Part shown: piece after piece, positions 8,228 to 15,949 of the stretch
Numbering within the stretch: the first letter of the stretch is position 1
How the letters are laid out: every line of letters starts with the position of its first letter
Origin: SPDF01 sp963812085
GTDB lineage: Bacteria; Gemmatimonadota; Gemmatimonadetes; Gemmatimonadales; GWC2-71-9
Assembly (NCBI GenBank): GCA_963812085.1
Contig: CAWETL010000006.1
Location: 124,001-188,000, forward strand
Reading direction: 5' to 3'
Length of the DNA: 64,000 nt
Translations under genes and position numbers: made by a program
The notes under the pieces: model-generated
What the model saw: the letters and a program-made list of their open reading frames with translations, nothing else
The model's database searches: none
Told to the model about the DNA's origin: nothing

Positions 8228-8529
8228 CCCCCACAAAACACAACGCCCGCCCAGTGCGTTGGCACCGGTCGGGTCGATGGTTCTTGGCAGTTTGATCACC
8301 CGGTCTGCTCTGCTACCCCGGGGCCCGAAGGCTATGTCCGATGGCCTGAAGGTAATGGAGGTCCCCCGAAAACGGTAGGGGTGGGCCCGAGTTGTCCCCA
8401 TCCCGCCACTGGCCTATGCTTCCCCCCGGCGGGAAGTCCCCCGCCCACACTCGTCACGACGCCCGCCACGGCAGCCACCATTCCTGGATAGGCCCCCGAG
8501 GCGGCCGCGTCTCTCAGCTAAGGAATGCC
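8228..8529 (+). other. 302-base gap: structured leader of the RNA helicase gene (candidate)
   Basis: No credible protein gene. Local inverted repeats are dense: CAACGC...GCGTTG (about 8241-8261), CGGGT...ACCCG (about 8268-8300), GGCC...GGCC around 8323-8346, and ACCCC...GGGGT bridging the middle. The first hairpin may terminate the upstream operon. The rest could be the long 5' UTR typical of cold-inducible RNA helicase mRNAs. I could not match it to a known riboswitch class. Confidence 0.35.
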
Positions 8530-9897
8530 GTGCCTTTCTCGTCCCTCGCGCTCCATCCCAGCCTCCTGAAGGGCGTCAAGGAACTCGGCTTCACGCGCCC
8601 GACCCCCATCCAGGCCGACGCCATCCCGCCGGCCCTGGCCGGCCATGACCTTCTGGCCTGCGCCATGACCGGAAGCGGCAAGACGGCCGCCTTCGTCCTG
8701 CCCATCCTCCATCGCCTGCTCAGCAAGCCGCGCGGGACCACGCGTGCGCTGGTCCTGAGCCCGACCCGCGAGCTCGCCGCCCAGATCCTCGGCGACGTGG
8801 ACGACCTCGGCGTGCATACGCCGGTCACTGCCGCCGCGGTGTACGGCGGCGTCGGCATGGGACCGCAGGAGCACGCGCTCCGGAGCGGCGTGGACATCAT
8901 CATCGCCACGCCGGGCCGACTGCTCGACCACATGAAGGCGCCGTACGCCCGGTTTGCAGGGCTCGAAGTCCTCGTGCTGGACGAGGCGGACCGCATGCTC
9001 GACATGGGGTTCCTGCCCGACATCCGCCGCATCCTGCGCCACCTGCCCACGCAGCGGCAGACGCTCTTCTTCAGCGCCACGATGCCGGGCCCGATCGCGA
9101 CGCTCACGCGCGAGATGCTCAAGAATCCGGTGACGATCAACCTGGAGCGGAAATCGGCTCCGGCGGTCGGCATCACGCAGGCGGTCTACCCGGTACGGCA
9201 GGAGCTCAAGGCGGCGCTCTTCCTGGCCCTGCTCGCCAAGGGCGAGATGCAGGAGGCGCTGGTCTTTACCCGCACCAAGCACCGGGCCGACCGGCTGGCC
9301 AAGCACCTCATGCGGGAGGGCATCAAGGCCGAGCGCATCCACGGCAACCGCTCGCAGGCCCAGCGCACGGAGGCGCTGGCCGGCTTCAAGAACGGAAAGT
9401 ATCGGGTGCTCGTGGCCACTGACATCGCCGCACGCGGAATCGACGTCGAGGAGCTCGGCCACGTGGTGAATTTCGACGTGCCGAAGGTGCCCGATGACTA
9501 CATCCACCGCGTCGGCAGGACGGCGCGCGCCGAAGCCACCGGCGACGCGTTCACCTTCGTCTCGCCGGAGGAGGAAGGCGATCTCCGGTCGATTGAACGC
9601 GCCGTGGGAAAGCGCCTGCCCCGGGTCACGCTTCCCGACTTCGACTACGCGGCCAAGCAATCAGCCCAGCTCGAGGTGCCGCTCGCCGAGCGGATCGCGG
9701 CCATCCGCGCCAAGAAGGCGGAGGACCGCGCGCGCGCCAAGGCGAAGGCGGACCGGCGGGCGGCGCACGAATCCACCCAGGGTCGCTCACCCGCCGCGCC
9801 CCGGCGCCCGACGGGGGGGAGTGGAGGCGGGAGTGGGAGCGGGCGCGGACGCGAGAGCGGCCGCCCCGGTGGGCCACGGGGACGCACCCCGCGCTAA
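8530..9897 (+). CDS. DEAD-box ATP-dependent RNA helicase
   Basis: A 455-residue helicase with all core motifs: Q motif (GFTRPTPIQ), Walker A (AMTGSGKT), PTRELA, TPGRLLDH, VLDEADRML, FFSATMP, then ATDIAARGID and HRVGRTARA in the second RecA domain. The C-terminal ~80 residues are basic and then Gly/Arg-rich (GRGRESGRPGG), an RNA-binding tail as in RhlE/CsdA-like helicases. The GTG at 8530 is chosen because AAGGA sits at 8519-8523 and the conserved N-terminus starts right after; the more upstream frame has no conserved sequence. Likely role: unwinding RNA in ribosome assembly or decay, especially in the cold. Confidence 0.92.
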   Translation: MPFSSLALHPSLLKGVKELGFTRPTPIQADAIPPALAGHDLLACAMTGSGKTAAFVLPILHRLLSKPRGTTRALVLSPTRELAAQILGDVDDLGVHTPVTAAAVYGGVGMGPQEHALRSGVDIIIATPGRLLDHMKAPYARFAGLEVLVLDEADRMLDMGFLPDIRRILRHLPTQRQTLFFSATMPGPIATLTREMLKNPVTINLERKSAPAVGITQAVYPVRQELKAALFLALLAKGEMQEALVFTRTKHRADRLAKHLMREGIKAERIHGNRSQAQRTEALAGFKNGKYRVLVATDIAARGIDVEELGHVVNFDVPKVPDDYIHRVGRTARAEATGDAFTFVSPEEEGDLRSIERAVGKRLPRVTLPDFDYAAKQSAQLEVPLAERIAAIRAKKAEDRARAKAKADRRAAHESTQGRSPAAPRRPTGGSGGGSGSGRGRESGRPGGPRGRTPR

Positions 9898-9931
9898 GGG
9901 CGAGCGATACATCGATGGGAGGAGGGGCGCC

Positions 9932-10108
9932 ATGATTGCCGGTAATCGCCTGAATCGCGTGCTGCCGTTCACCGCCGCGGCGATGTTCATCGTCCTCGCC
10001 GCCTCTCGGCCGGCGCAGCGCGGAGTCTGGATCGCCCTGGCCATCGTCTTTCTCGTCATCGGACTCCGGCGGAATCGGCGGGGCGGCGGGGAGGGCGGAG
10101 CCGCTTGA
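9932..10108 (+). CDS. Small two-helix membrane protein, 58 aa
   Basis: A short protein with two hydrophobic helices (about 9-24 and 30-45) and a basic Gly/Arg-rich tail (RRNRRGGGEGG). A strong GGAGGAGGGG precedes the ATG. It overlaps the TTG start of the next gene, suggesting coupling. No family recognised. Confidence 0.55.
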   Translation: MIAGNRLNRVLPFTAAAMFIVLAASRPAQRGVWIALAIVFLVIGLRRNRRGGGEGGAA

Positions 10109-10527
10109 AGCCTGCGCCAGCCGACGAGGCCCAGGTGCCCGTCCGGGTCCGCAGCGCTGACGGGACGGCGCGTGATGACGGCTGGATCCGCACCGCGGAG
10201 CGGCCGCTCGCAGCACGACTCGGGGAAGGAGCCCTCATCGCGCTCGGAGGCACGGCCGCCGGCGTCCTCCTGCTCCCGATCCCGCTGATTCACCTGTTCG
10301 GTGTCATCTTCGCGGTCTCCATGTGGGGGCTCGGGTTCCACCGTGCCCGCACCAAGACGGTGGTCGTGGAGGCCGGCGGCACCTGCCCGCGCTGCGAGAA
10401 GGCCGGGAAGTATTACGCGGGGTTCGGCCGAAAGCGGTTCCGGCTGCCGATCTCGACCTCCTGCCCCCACTGCGCGAACAGCCTCACCCTGGAGCCGCTG
10501 CCTTCCGCGCCGCCGTCCCGGGCCTGA
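10105..10527 (+). CDS. Membrane protein with C-terminal zinc ribbon
   Basis: A 140-residue protein: hydrophilic N-terminus, hydrophobic segment (about 44-75, probably two short passes), then a four-cysteine ribbon, CPRCEKAGKYY ... CPHCANSL, that should bind zinc. Translation appears to start at TTG 10105 overlapping the previous stop (TTGA). Function unknown; the ribbon would face the cytosol if the N-terminus does. Confidence 0.55.
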   Translation: MKPAPADEAQVPVRVRSADGTARDDGWIRTAERPLAARLGEGALIALGGTAAGVLLLPIPLIHLFGVIFAVSMWGLGFHRARTKTVVVEAGGTCPRCEKAGKYYAGFGRKRFRLPISTSCPHCANSLTLEPLPSAPPSRA

Positions 10528-10543
10528 CCTGCAAGGAACAGCC

Positions 10544-11023
10544 GTGAGCATCTACGACATCGAGGTTACCACGATCGAAGGGAAGCGGGAGCTCATGCGG
10601 GCCTATAAGGGCCGCGTGCTCCTCATCGTGAACGTGGCGAGCAAGTGCGGCTACACACCGCAGTACGCCGGGCTGGAGGCGCTGTACCGGAAGTTCAACG
10701 GGCGCGGACTGACGATCCTCGGCTTTCCCTGCGACCAGTTCGGCAACCAGGAGCCGGGAGACGAGCGCGAGATCCAGCAGTTCTGCTCGCTCTCCTATGA
10801 CGTCACATTTCCGATGTTCGCCAAGATCGAGGTCAACGGCGCGGGGACTCATCCGCTCTACCGGCACCTCAAGGCGGCGAAGAAGGGGCTGCTCGGCACC
10901 GAGGCCGTGAAGTGGAACTTCACCAAGTTCCTCGTGGGCCGAAACGGCGCCGTGCTCCGCCGCTACGCGCCGACCGACACGCCCGACCGTATCGAACCCG
11001 ACCTGATTCCGCTGCTCTCCTAG
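10544..11023 (+). CDS. Glutathione peroxidase family thiol peroxidase
   Basis: A 159-residue single-domain peroxidase. The peroxidatic Cys is about residue 35 in NVASKCGYTPQY, with the conserved Gln in FPCDQFGNQEPG (about 69) and the Trp in VKWNFTKFLV. The enzyme reduces hydroperoxides; bacterial Cys-type members usually take electrons from thioredoxin rather than glutathione. The Cys in FPCDQ is the usual position of a resolving cysteine. GTG start preceded by AAGGA at 10533-10537. Confidence 0.93.
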   Translation: MSIYDIEVTTIEGKRELMRAYKGRVLLIVNVASKCGYTPQYAGLEALYRKFNGRGLTILGFPCDQFGNQEPGDEREIQQFCSLSYDVTFPMFAKIEVNGAGTHPLYRHLKAAKKGLLGTEAVKWNFTKFLVGRNGAVLRRYAPTDTPDRIEPDLIPLLS

Positions 11024-11071
11024 CTCTCCGCCCTCGGCAGGGGGCAGCACCCGGGGAAAGGCAGGCCGCTC

Positions 11072-11233
11072 ATGGGCAAAGTCATGGCGCTCATCGGGAC
11101 CACCATCGGCGGCGGGATCGGCTGGTGGCTGGGCCAGCCAGCCGGGATCATGACGGCGTTCATCTGCAGCATGGTGGGGACCGGCATCGGCCTCTACGCC
11201 GCGCAGCGGTTCACCCGAGACTATCTGGAATGA
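11072..11233 (+). CDS. Small glycine-rich membrane protein, 53 aa
   Basis: Short hydrophobic protein (MGKVMALIGTTIGGGIGWW...) with two glycine-zipper-like helices (about 4-21 and 26-44). The stop overlaps the EamA start (ATGA at 11230-11233), so it is translationally coupled to the transporter. Small helix-packing proteins of this sort are common and uncharacterised. Confidence 0.55.
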   Translation: MGKVMALIGTTIGGGIGWWLGQPAGIMTAFICSMVGTGIGLYAAQRFTRDYLE

Positions 11234-12078
11234 GCGCGCCGGCCGGCCGCACCGTGGCCCTGACGGCCCTGGCGCTGGTGGCGTTTGCGGGCAATTCCAT
11301 CCTCTGCCGAATGGCCCTGGGCGCCCGCCTCATCGACCCCGCCGGGTTCACCGCCGTGCGCCTCGGCGCCGGCGCCGCGATGCTCTGGCTGGTCACGGCC
11401 GCCCGCGACCGCGGCGTGCCGCGACTCGCCGGCCGGTGGGATTCCGCCGCGGCGCTCTTCGTGTACGCGGCCGCCTTCAGCCTGGCCTACATCACCCTCA
11501 GCGCCGGCACCGGGGCCCTGATCCTCTTCGGCGCCGTCCAGCTGACGATGATCCTCGCGGGCCTCCGGGCCGGCGAACGGCCCCGCCCCGCCGAGTGGGC
11601 GGGGCTCGCCCTCGCCGCCACCGGGCTCGTGGTGCTGGTCCGACCGGGGCTCACCGCGCCTTCGCCCGCCGGGTCCGCCCTGATGGCCCTCGCGGGAATC
11701 GCGTGGGGCGCGTACTCCCTCAAGGGCCGGGGCAGCACCGAGCCCCTTCGCGGCACCGCCGGCAATTTTCTCCGCGCGCTGCCGATGGCAGCCCTGATGC
11801 TGCTGGCCGCGCGGGGCGGCACGGCGTGGGAGCCGCGCGGCGTGCTGCTCGCCGCGACCTCCGGCGCCCTCGCGTCGGGAGCCGGCTACGCGATCTGGTA
11901 CGCCGCCCTTCCCGCCCTCACCGCCACGCGGGCCGCGCTGGTCCAGTTGCTGGTGCCCGTCCTGGCCGCCGCGGGCGGCGTCGCGCTGCTCGGTGAAGCC
12001 GTCCCGCTCCGGCTGCCCGTCGCGGCAGCGCTCGTCCTCGGCGGCGTGGCCCTTGCCGTCACCTCCCATCGTGCCTGA
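11230..12078 (+). CDS. EamA/DMT family transporter
   Basis: A 282-residue inner-membrane protein with ten hydrophobic segments arranged as two EamA repeats of five, the family architecture. Typical signatures are AGNSILCRMAL at TM1, ALAATGLVVLVRPG in the first repeat and GIAWGAYSLKGRG at the start of the second. Family members export amino acids, nucleosides or other metabolites; the substrate cannot be read from the sequence. Coupled by ATGA to the preceding small protein and followed by the DDAH-like gene. Confidence 0.88.
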   Translation: MSAPAGRTVALTALALVAFAGNSILCRMALGARLIDPAGFTAVRLGAGAAMLWLVTAARDRGVPRLAGRWDSAAALFVYAAAFSLAYITLSAGTGALILFGAVQLTMILAGLRAGERPRPAEWAGLALAATGLVVLVRPGLTAPSPAGSALMALAGIAWGAYSLKGRGSTEPLRGTAGNFLRALPMAALMLLAARGGTAWEPRGVLLAATSGALASGAGYAIWYAALPALTATRAALVQLLVPVLAAAGGVALLGEAVPLRLPVAAALVLGGVALAVTSHRA

Positions 12079-12094
12079 ACGGGAGCGTCCCGCC

Positions 12095-12865
12095 ATGCGC
12101 ATCGCCCTCACCCGCGACGTCAGCCCCGCCATGGAGCGCTGCGAACTCAGCCACCTCGAGCGGACCCCGATCGACTACGGGCGGGCGCTCGCGCAGCACG
12201 CCGCGTACGAGCAGTGCCTGATGGAGCTGGGCTGCCGGGTCCGCCGCCTTCCCTCCGACGCATCGATGCCGGACGCCGTCTTCATCGAGGACACGGCGGT
12301 CGTCGTGGACGAGCTCGCGGTCATCACCCGGCCCGGCGCGCCGTCCCGCCGCGGGGAAACGGCGGCGGTGAAGCCGGCGCTCGCGGCCCACCGTCCGGTC
12401 GCGTCGCTCGAGGGGGCGGCCACGCTCGACGGCGGCGACGTGCTGCGCATCGGGCGGGCGCTGTACGTGGGAGTGTCGGCGCGCAGCAACCGCGAAGGCA
12501 TCGCCCAGCTCGCGCGGCTCCTGAAGCCGTGGGAATACCGGGTGCTGCCGGTCGTGACGCGGGACTGCCTCCATCTCAAGACCGCGGTGACGGTGGCCGC
12601 CCCGGGCATCCTCGTGGTCAATCCCGGCTGGGTGGACGGCGACATGTTCGGGAGCGCGGAGCTCGTCGAGGTCGACCCGGGCGAGCCGTTCGCGGCCAAC
12701 GTGCTCCGGGTGGGAGACACGACCATCTGCGCCGCCGCGTTCCCCCGCACGCTCCGCCGGCTGGAGGCGGCGGGCGTCGCGCTGCGGACGGTGGACATGT
12801 CGGAGTTCGCGAAGGCGGAAGGCGGCGTGACCTGCTGCAGCGTGATCCTCGACGGGGAGGGATGA
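12095..12865 (+). CDS. Dimethylarginine dimethylaminohydrolase (DDAH)-like amidinotransferase-fold enzyme
   Basis: A 256-residue guanidine-modifying enzyme. Visible landmarks: PDAVFIEDTAVV (acidic substrate-binding residues), DGGDVLRIGRALYVG, the catalytic His in DCLHLKTAVT, and the catalytic Cys near the C-terminus in EGGVTCCSVIL. DDAH hydrolyses methylated arginines to citrulline plus methylamines; close relatives are arginine deiminases, so the substrate is not certain. Start ATG 12095 has GGGAG upstream; a GTG at 12071 is an alternative. Overlaps the next gene by ATGA. Confidence 0.85.
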   Translation: MRIALTRDVSPAMERCELSHLERTPIDYGRALAQHAAYEQCLMELGCRVRRLPSDASMPDAVFIEDTAVVVDELAVITRPGAPSRRGETAAVKPALAAHRPVASLEGAATLDGGDVLRIGRALYVGVSARSNREGIAQLARLLKPWEYRVLPVVTRDCLHLKTAVTVAAPGILVVNPGWVDGDMFGSAELVEVDPGEPFAANVLRVGDTTICAAAFPRTLRRLEAAGVALRTVDMSEFAKAEGGVTCCSVILDGEG

Positions 12866-13239
12866 ACGTGACCTTCGCACGACGGGTGTTCGGCCTGGCC
12901 GCGGTGTATGGGTTCGTGTCGCTCGTCCCGATGTACTTCATCGAACGGCGGCTCATGGAGCAACTGCCCCCGCCGCTGACCCACCCCGAGTTCTACTACG
13001 GCTTCGTGGGCGTGGCGCTCTCCTGGCAGGTCGTCTTCGTCCTCATCGCGCGGGAGCCCGCGCGGCTGCGGCCCGCCATGCTGCCGGCGGTGCTGGAAAA
13101 GCTGAGCTGGGGCATCGGGGTGCTGGTGCTGGTGTCGCTCGGACGGATCGGGACTTTCTTCGTGCCCGCCGCGGTGATCGACCTGGTGCTCGCGGCACTG
13201 TTCGTCGCGGCGTGGCGACGGGTGGGCGACGCCCGCTAG
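12862..13239 (+). CDS. Four-helix membrane protein of unknown function
   Basis: A 125-residue hydrophobic protein with four predicted membrane segments (about 8-26, 46-63, 82-97, 102-118). It is coupled to the DDAH-like gene by an ATGA overlap. There is no catalytic motif; the layout (MYFIERRLMEQLPPPLTHPEFYYGF in the first loop) recurs in uncharacterised small membrane proteins. Confidence 0.6.
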   Translation: MNVTFARRVFGLAAVYGFVSLVPMYFIERRLMEQLPPPLTHPEFYYGFVGVALSWQVVFVLIAREPARLRPAMLPAVLEKLSWGIGVLVLVSLGRIGTFFVPAAVIDLVLAALFVAAWRRVGDAR

Positions 13240-13301
13240 ATTTCCCCCGTGCGCCTCCGCGCGCGCCTCGCCACCTCGTGTTCTTCGACACCGGAGTTCC
13301 C

Positions 13302-13889
13302 ATGGGCCGTCCCCTTCTTTCCACTCTGGTCTTCCTGGGCGCCCTGCAGGCCTTGCCCCACGCCACGCTGCAGGCCCAGGACGCGGACCACCAGAAGCGC
13401 TGTGCGCAGGCGGTGGACCTGTTCAAGTCCAAGGACGCGCACCTCGAGAAGTACTTCAAGGACGCGGTGGGATACGCGATCTTCCCGTCCGTGGGGAAGG
13501 GCGCCTTCATCGTCGGAGGGGCCGCGGGCACCGGATGCCTCTACCAGGGCGGCGCCATCATCGGTCAGGCCAAGCTGGCGCAGGTCACGATCGGCCTCCA
13601 GCTCGGTGGGCAGGAGTATGCAGAAGTCGTCTTCTTCCAGAACGAGGACGCGATCGATTCGTTCAAGAGCAACAGCCTCGAGCTGAGCGCCCAGGTGAGC
13701 GCCGTCGCCGCCTCCTCCGGCGCCTCGGCCAACGCCAATTACCGGCTGGGCGTGCTCGTGTTCACGCTCGCCAAGACGGGGTTGATGTACGAGGCGTCGG
13801 TGGGCGGCCAGAAGTTCTCGTTCAAGCCGCTGGCCAAGGCGGAGCAGAAGGGTGACGAGAAGCCGCCCGAGGAGAAGAAGCCCGATTGA
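13302..13889 (+). CDS. YSC84/lipid-binding SYLF-domain secreted protein
   Basis: A 195-residue protein with a signal peptide (about 1-25, ending LQAQ). The mature region matches the SYLF/Ysc84 domain: AVGYAIFPSVGKGAFIVGGAAG, then YQGGAIIGQAKLAQVTIGLQLGGQ and an AEVVFF strand, then SAVAASSGASANANY and VLVFTLAKTGLMYEASVGGQKF. The eukaryotic domain binds phosphoinositides; bacterial exported forms are presumed lipid binding. The tail is Lys/Glu/Pro rich. CCGGAG precedes the ATG. Confidence 0.88.
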   Translation: MGRPLLSTLVFLGALQALPHATLQAQDADHQKRCAQAVDLFKSKDAHLEKYFKDAVGYAIFPSVGKGAFIVGGAAGTGCLYQGGAIIGQAKLAQVTIGLQLGGQEYAEVVFFQNEDAIDSFKSNSLELSAQVSAVAASSGASANANYRLGVLVFTLAKTGLMYEASVGGQKFSFKPLAKAEQKGDEKPPEEKKPD

Positions 13890-13902
13890 GCGAGCCCCGC
13901 TG

Positions 13903-14748
13903 ATGGCCCTGCACGAGGAACTGGTGCGCTCCGGGGAGTGGCTCTTCCGCCGGCGCGGCTACCTCCCGGCGGTCCTGCTGGCGCTGGTGCTGGCCGAGAT
14001 GGGTCCGGTCCCCGGCCATCCGGCGGAGGTGCCGCTGGCGTGGCCACTCGCCTGCTTCGGCATCTCGCTGATCGGCCTGGCGATCCGGGCCTACACGATC
14101 GGTCATGCCGCACCGCGCTCCTCCGGTCGCGGGCGCGCAGAACAGCTGGCGGACGAACTCAACACCACCGGCGCGTATTCACTGGTCCGTCACCCGCTGT
14201 ACCTGGGTAACGTCGTCGCCTGGCTGGGAGCGGCGCTGGTGCCGCGCATCTGGTGGCTGGCGGTCCTCGTGGCGTTGGTTTGCTGGCTCCACTACGAACG
14301 GGTCATGCTGGCCGAGGAGGAATTTCTCCGAACCCGGTTCGGGCAGCGCTTCCTCGACTGGGCCGGCCGGACGCCCGCCTTCCTCCCGACCTTCAGGAGG
14401 TGGCGGGCGCCCGCCCTCCCGTTCAACGTCCGCGGGGTGCTGCGCCGGGAGTATTCGGGTCTCTTCCAGCTCGTCCTGGTCTTCGCCGTCCTCAACGCCC
14501 GCCAGTGGCGGGTGACCACCGGGCACTGGGCGCTCGACCCGTTCTGGGCGGGAGCGCTGGCGGCGGGCACCCTCGCCGCCGGGAGCTTGCGGTTGCTCTG
14601 GAAGCGCTCCCGCCTGCTGGACGACCCCCGCCCGACACCCCGGTCCGCCGAGGGGACGCACCCGCAAACGAAATGGCCGGCCCGACAGAGTCGGACCGGC
14701 CAGGACGTGGTAGCCGGCGACGCCGGCGTCCCCTCTCGACTTACTTGA
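13903..14748 (+). CDS. Isoprenylcysteine carboxyl methyltransferase (ICMT/PEMT)-like membrane methyltransferase
   Basis: A 281-residue membrane protein with about six hydrophobic segments. The SAM-binding signature is GAYSLVRHPLYLGNVVAW (RHPxYxG) followed by HYERVMLAEEEFLRTRFGQRFLDW (the E-E motif and Phe-rich helix). Substrates of bacterial members range from phospholipids to small thiols and are not predictable. The last ~35 residues are hydrophilic and encoded across a transcription terminator for the convergent cold-shock gene, which it overlaps by 8 bases, so the native C-terminus may be eroded. Confidence 0.75.
   Translation: MALHEELVRSGEWLFRRRGYLPAVLLALVLAEMGPVPGHPAEVPLAWPLACFGISLIGLAIRAYTIGHAAPRSSGRGRAEQLADELNTTGAYSLVRHPLYLGNVVAWLGAALVPRIWWLAVLVALVCWLHYERVMLAEEEFLRTRFGQRFLDWAGRTPAFLPTFRRWRAPALPFNVRGVLRREYSGLFQLVLVFAVLNARQWRVTTGHWALDPFWAGALAAGTLAAGSLRLLWKRSRLLDDPRPTPRSAEGTHPQTKWPARQSRTGQDVVAGDAGVPSRLT
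14674..14702 (-). terminator. Intrinsic terminator of the cold-shock gene
   Basis: TGGCCGG ... CCGGCCA outer arms with an inner CCGAC/GTCGG pairing; read on the minus strand the hairpin is followed by a U-rich stretch (ATTTCGTTTG). It lies inside the 3' end of the convergent ICMT-like gene. Confidence 0.7.
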
Positions 14749-14950
14749 GCTTGACGACGTTCTCGGCCGCGGGGCCCTTGGCGCCCTGGACGATGTCGAA
14801 TTCAACCCGCTCGCCTTCGGCGAGAGACTTGAAGCCCTGGCCCGAGATGGCCGAGTGGTGGACGAAGCAGTCCTTCTGGCCGCCTTCGGGGGTGATGAAA
14901 CCGAAGCCCTTGGCGTCGTTGAACCACTTCACGGTGCCGGTCGTACGCAT
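14741..14950 (-). CDS. Cold-shock domain protein (CspA family)
   Basis: A 69-residue single CSD protein with both RNA-binding motifs, RNP1 (KGFGFITP) and RNP2 (DCFVHHSAI), and the family start TGTVKWFND. It acts as an RNA chaperone that melts secondary structure and antiterminates transcription. The ATG at 14950 is preceded by AGGAG; the frame continues upstream but without conserved sequence. A long leader (14951-15087) is available for the thermoregulation typical of csp mRNAs. Confidence 0.96.
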   Translation of the reverse strand: MRTTGTVKWFNDAKGFGFITPEGGQKDCFVHHSAISGQGFKSLAEGERVEFDIVQGAKGPAAENVVKLK

Positions 14951-15247
14951 GCGGTACTCCTGATGGTGTGGTGTAATCGGAGTCCGGGCATGCCGTCCTG
15001 GCCGACTACGGTTGGTGCCGGGTATTCCGCCGGACGGCGGAGACCCGTGCGGAGACTCAGTGGCCGCCCTATGCGACATCGGGAATCAAAAAAAGGGACC
15101 GCGAAAGCGGCCCTTGAGTGACACCCGGCACTAGTCCACGTCAAACGACGTGTTTCCGCACAGCCAAGCTAAGCCAGCCCTCCCCTTCGTGCAAGACCCG
15201 GCCTCCCTGGAGCCCGAAGACACCCCGAAACCGAGCCTGACCCCGTG
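14951..15247. promoter_or_regulatory. Divergent intergenic region between cspA-like gene and site-2 protease
   Basis: 297 bases without a protein gene. The part next to cspA (14951-15087, minus strand) should hold its promoter and leader; it contains several GC-rich inverted repeats such as CCGCCGGACGGCGG near 15028. A minus-strand terminator lies at 15088-15115. The part at 15117-15247 must contain the promoter of the site-2 protease gene; I see no convincing -35/-10 pair. Confidence 0.45.
15088..15115 (-). terminator. Orphan intrinsic terminator, minus strand
   Basis: Stem AAGGG-(A)-CCGC / GCGG-CCCTT with a four-base loop; on the minus strand it is followed by seven T residues, the classic Rho-independent layout. 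No annotated minus-strand gene lies upstream of it, see findings. Confidence 0.7.
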
Positions 15248-15949
15248 ATGCCCGACATCGGCAAGGCGCTCATCTACTACCTGGTGTTCCTGTTCTCCAC
15301 CACCGTCCACGAGGCGGCCCACGCCTGGGCCGCGCTCATCGGCGGGGACCCCACCGCCTACCACGGCGGGCAGGTCTCGCTCGACCCCAGGGCCCATATC
15401 AAGCGGGAGCCGATGGGGATGCTGGTCATCCCGCTCCTCAGCGCCCTTCTGTCGGGCTGGCCGATGGGGTTTGCCAGCGCACCCTACGACCCGGCTTGGG
15501 CCCGGCGGCACCCTCGGCGGGCCGCCTGGATGGCGCTGGCCGGGCCGGCGGCCAACCTGGTGCTGGTCCTCCTCGCGCTCCTCGCCATCCGACTGCTCGG
15601 TGCGGCGGGGATCTTCCTTCCTCCCGATCGCGCCGGCTTCGACCACCTCGCGACGACCAACGCCGGCGGCGTCTGGCCCGGCGTGGCGATGGTGGTCTCC
15701 GTGGTGTTTTCCCTCAACCTGCTGCTGGCGGTGCTCAACCTCTTCCCCCTGCCTCCGCTCGACGGGAGCGGCGCGGTTCCCCTCTTCCTCACTCCCGCCG
15801 CCACGGTCCGCTACCAGGACTTCCTCTGGAACAACCGTGCCCTGGGGATCCTCGGCATCCTGATCGCCTGGCAGCTCTTCGACTACGTCTTCAACCCAGT
15901 CTTCATCGTCGCGATCAACCTCCTCTACCCCGGGGCCGGGTACCGCTGA
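15248..15949 (+). CDS. Site-2 protease family (M50) intramembrane metalloprotease
   Basis: A 233-residue polytopic protein with the zinc motif HEAAH (TTVHEAAHAWAAL) in TM1 and the third-ligand motif NLFPLPPLDGSGAV in a late helix. It lacks PDZ and CBS domains, so it belongs to the compact S2P class rather than RseP. Such enzymes cut membrane-spanning anti-sigma factors or signal peptides. The start is ATG 15248 or GTG 15245. Its stop overlaps the YyaL start (TGATG), so the two are probably one transcript. Confidence 0.9.
   Translation: MPDIGKALIYYLVFLFSTTVHEAAHAWAALIGGDPTAYHGGQVSLDPRAHIKREPMGMLVIPLLSALLSGWPMGFASAPYDPAWARRHPRRAAWMALAGPAANLVLVLLALLAIRLLGAAGIFLPPDRAGFDHLATTNAGGVWPGVAMVVSVVFSLNLLLAVLNLFPLPPLDGSGAVPLFLTPAATVRYQDFLWNNRALGILGILIAWQLFDYVFNPVFIVAINLLYPGAGYR

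Noticed and set aside
8228..8529. Known riboswitch (c-di-GMP or others) upstream of the helicase
   Set aside because: I could not line up the conserved core bases of any class I know; left as an unexplained structured region.
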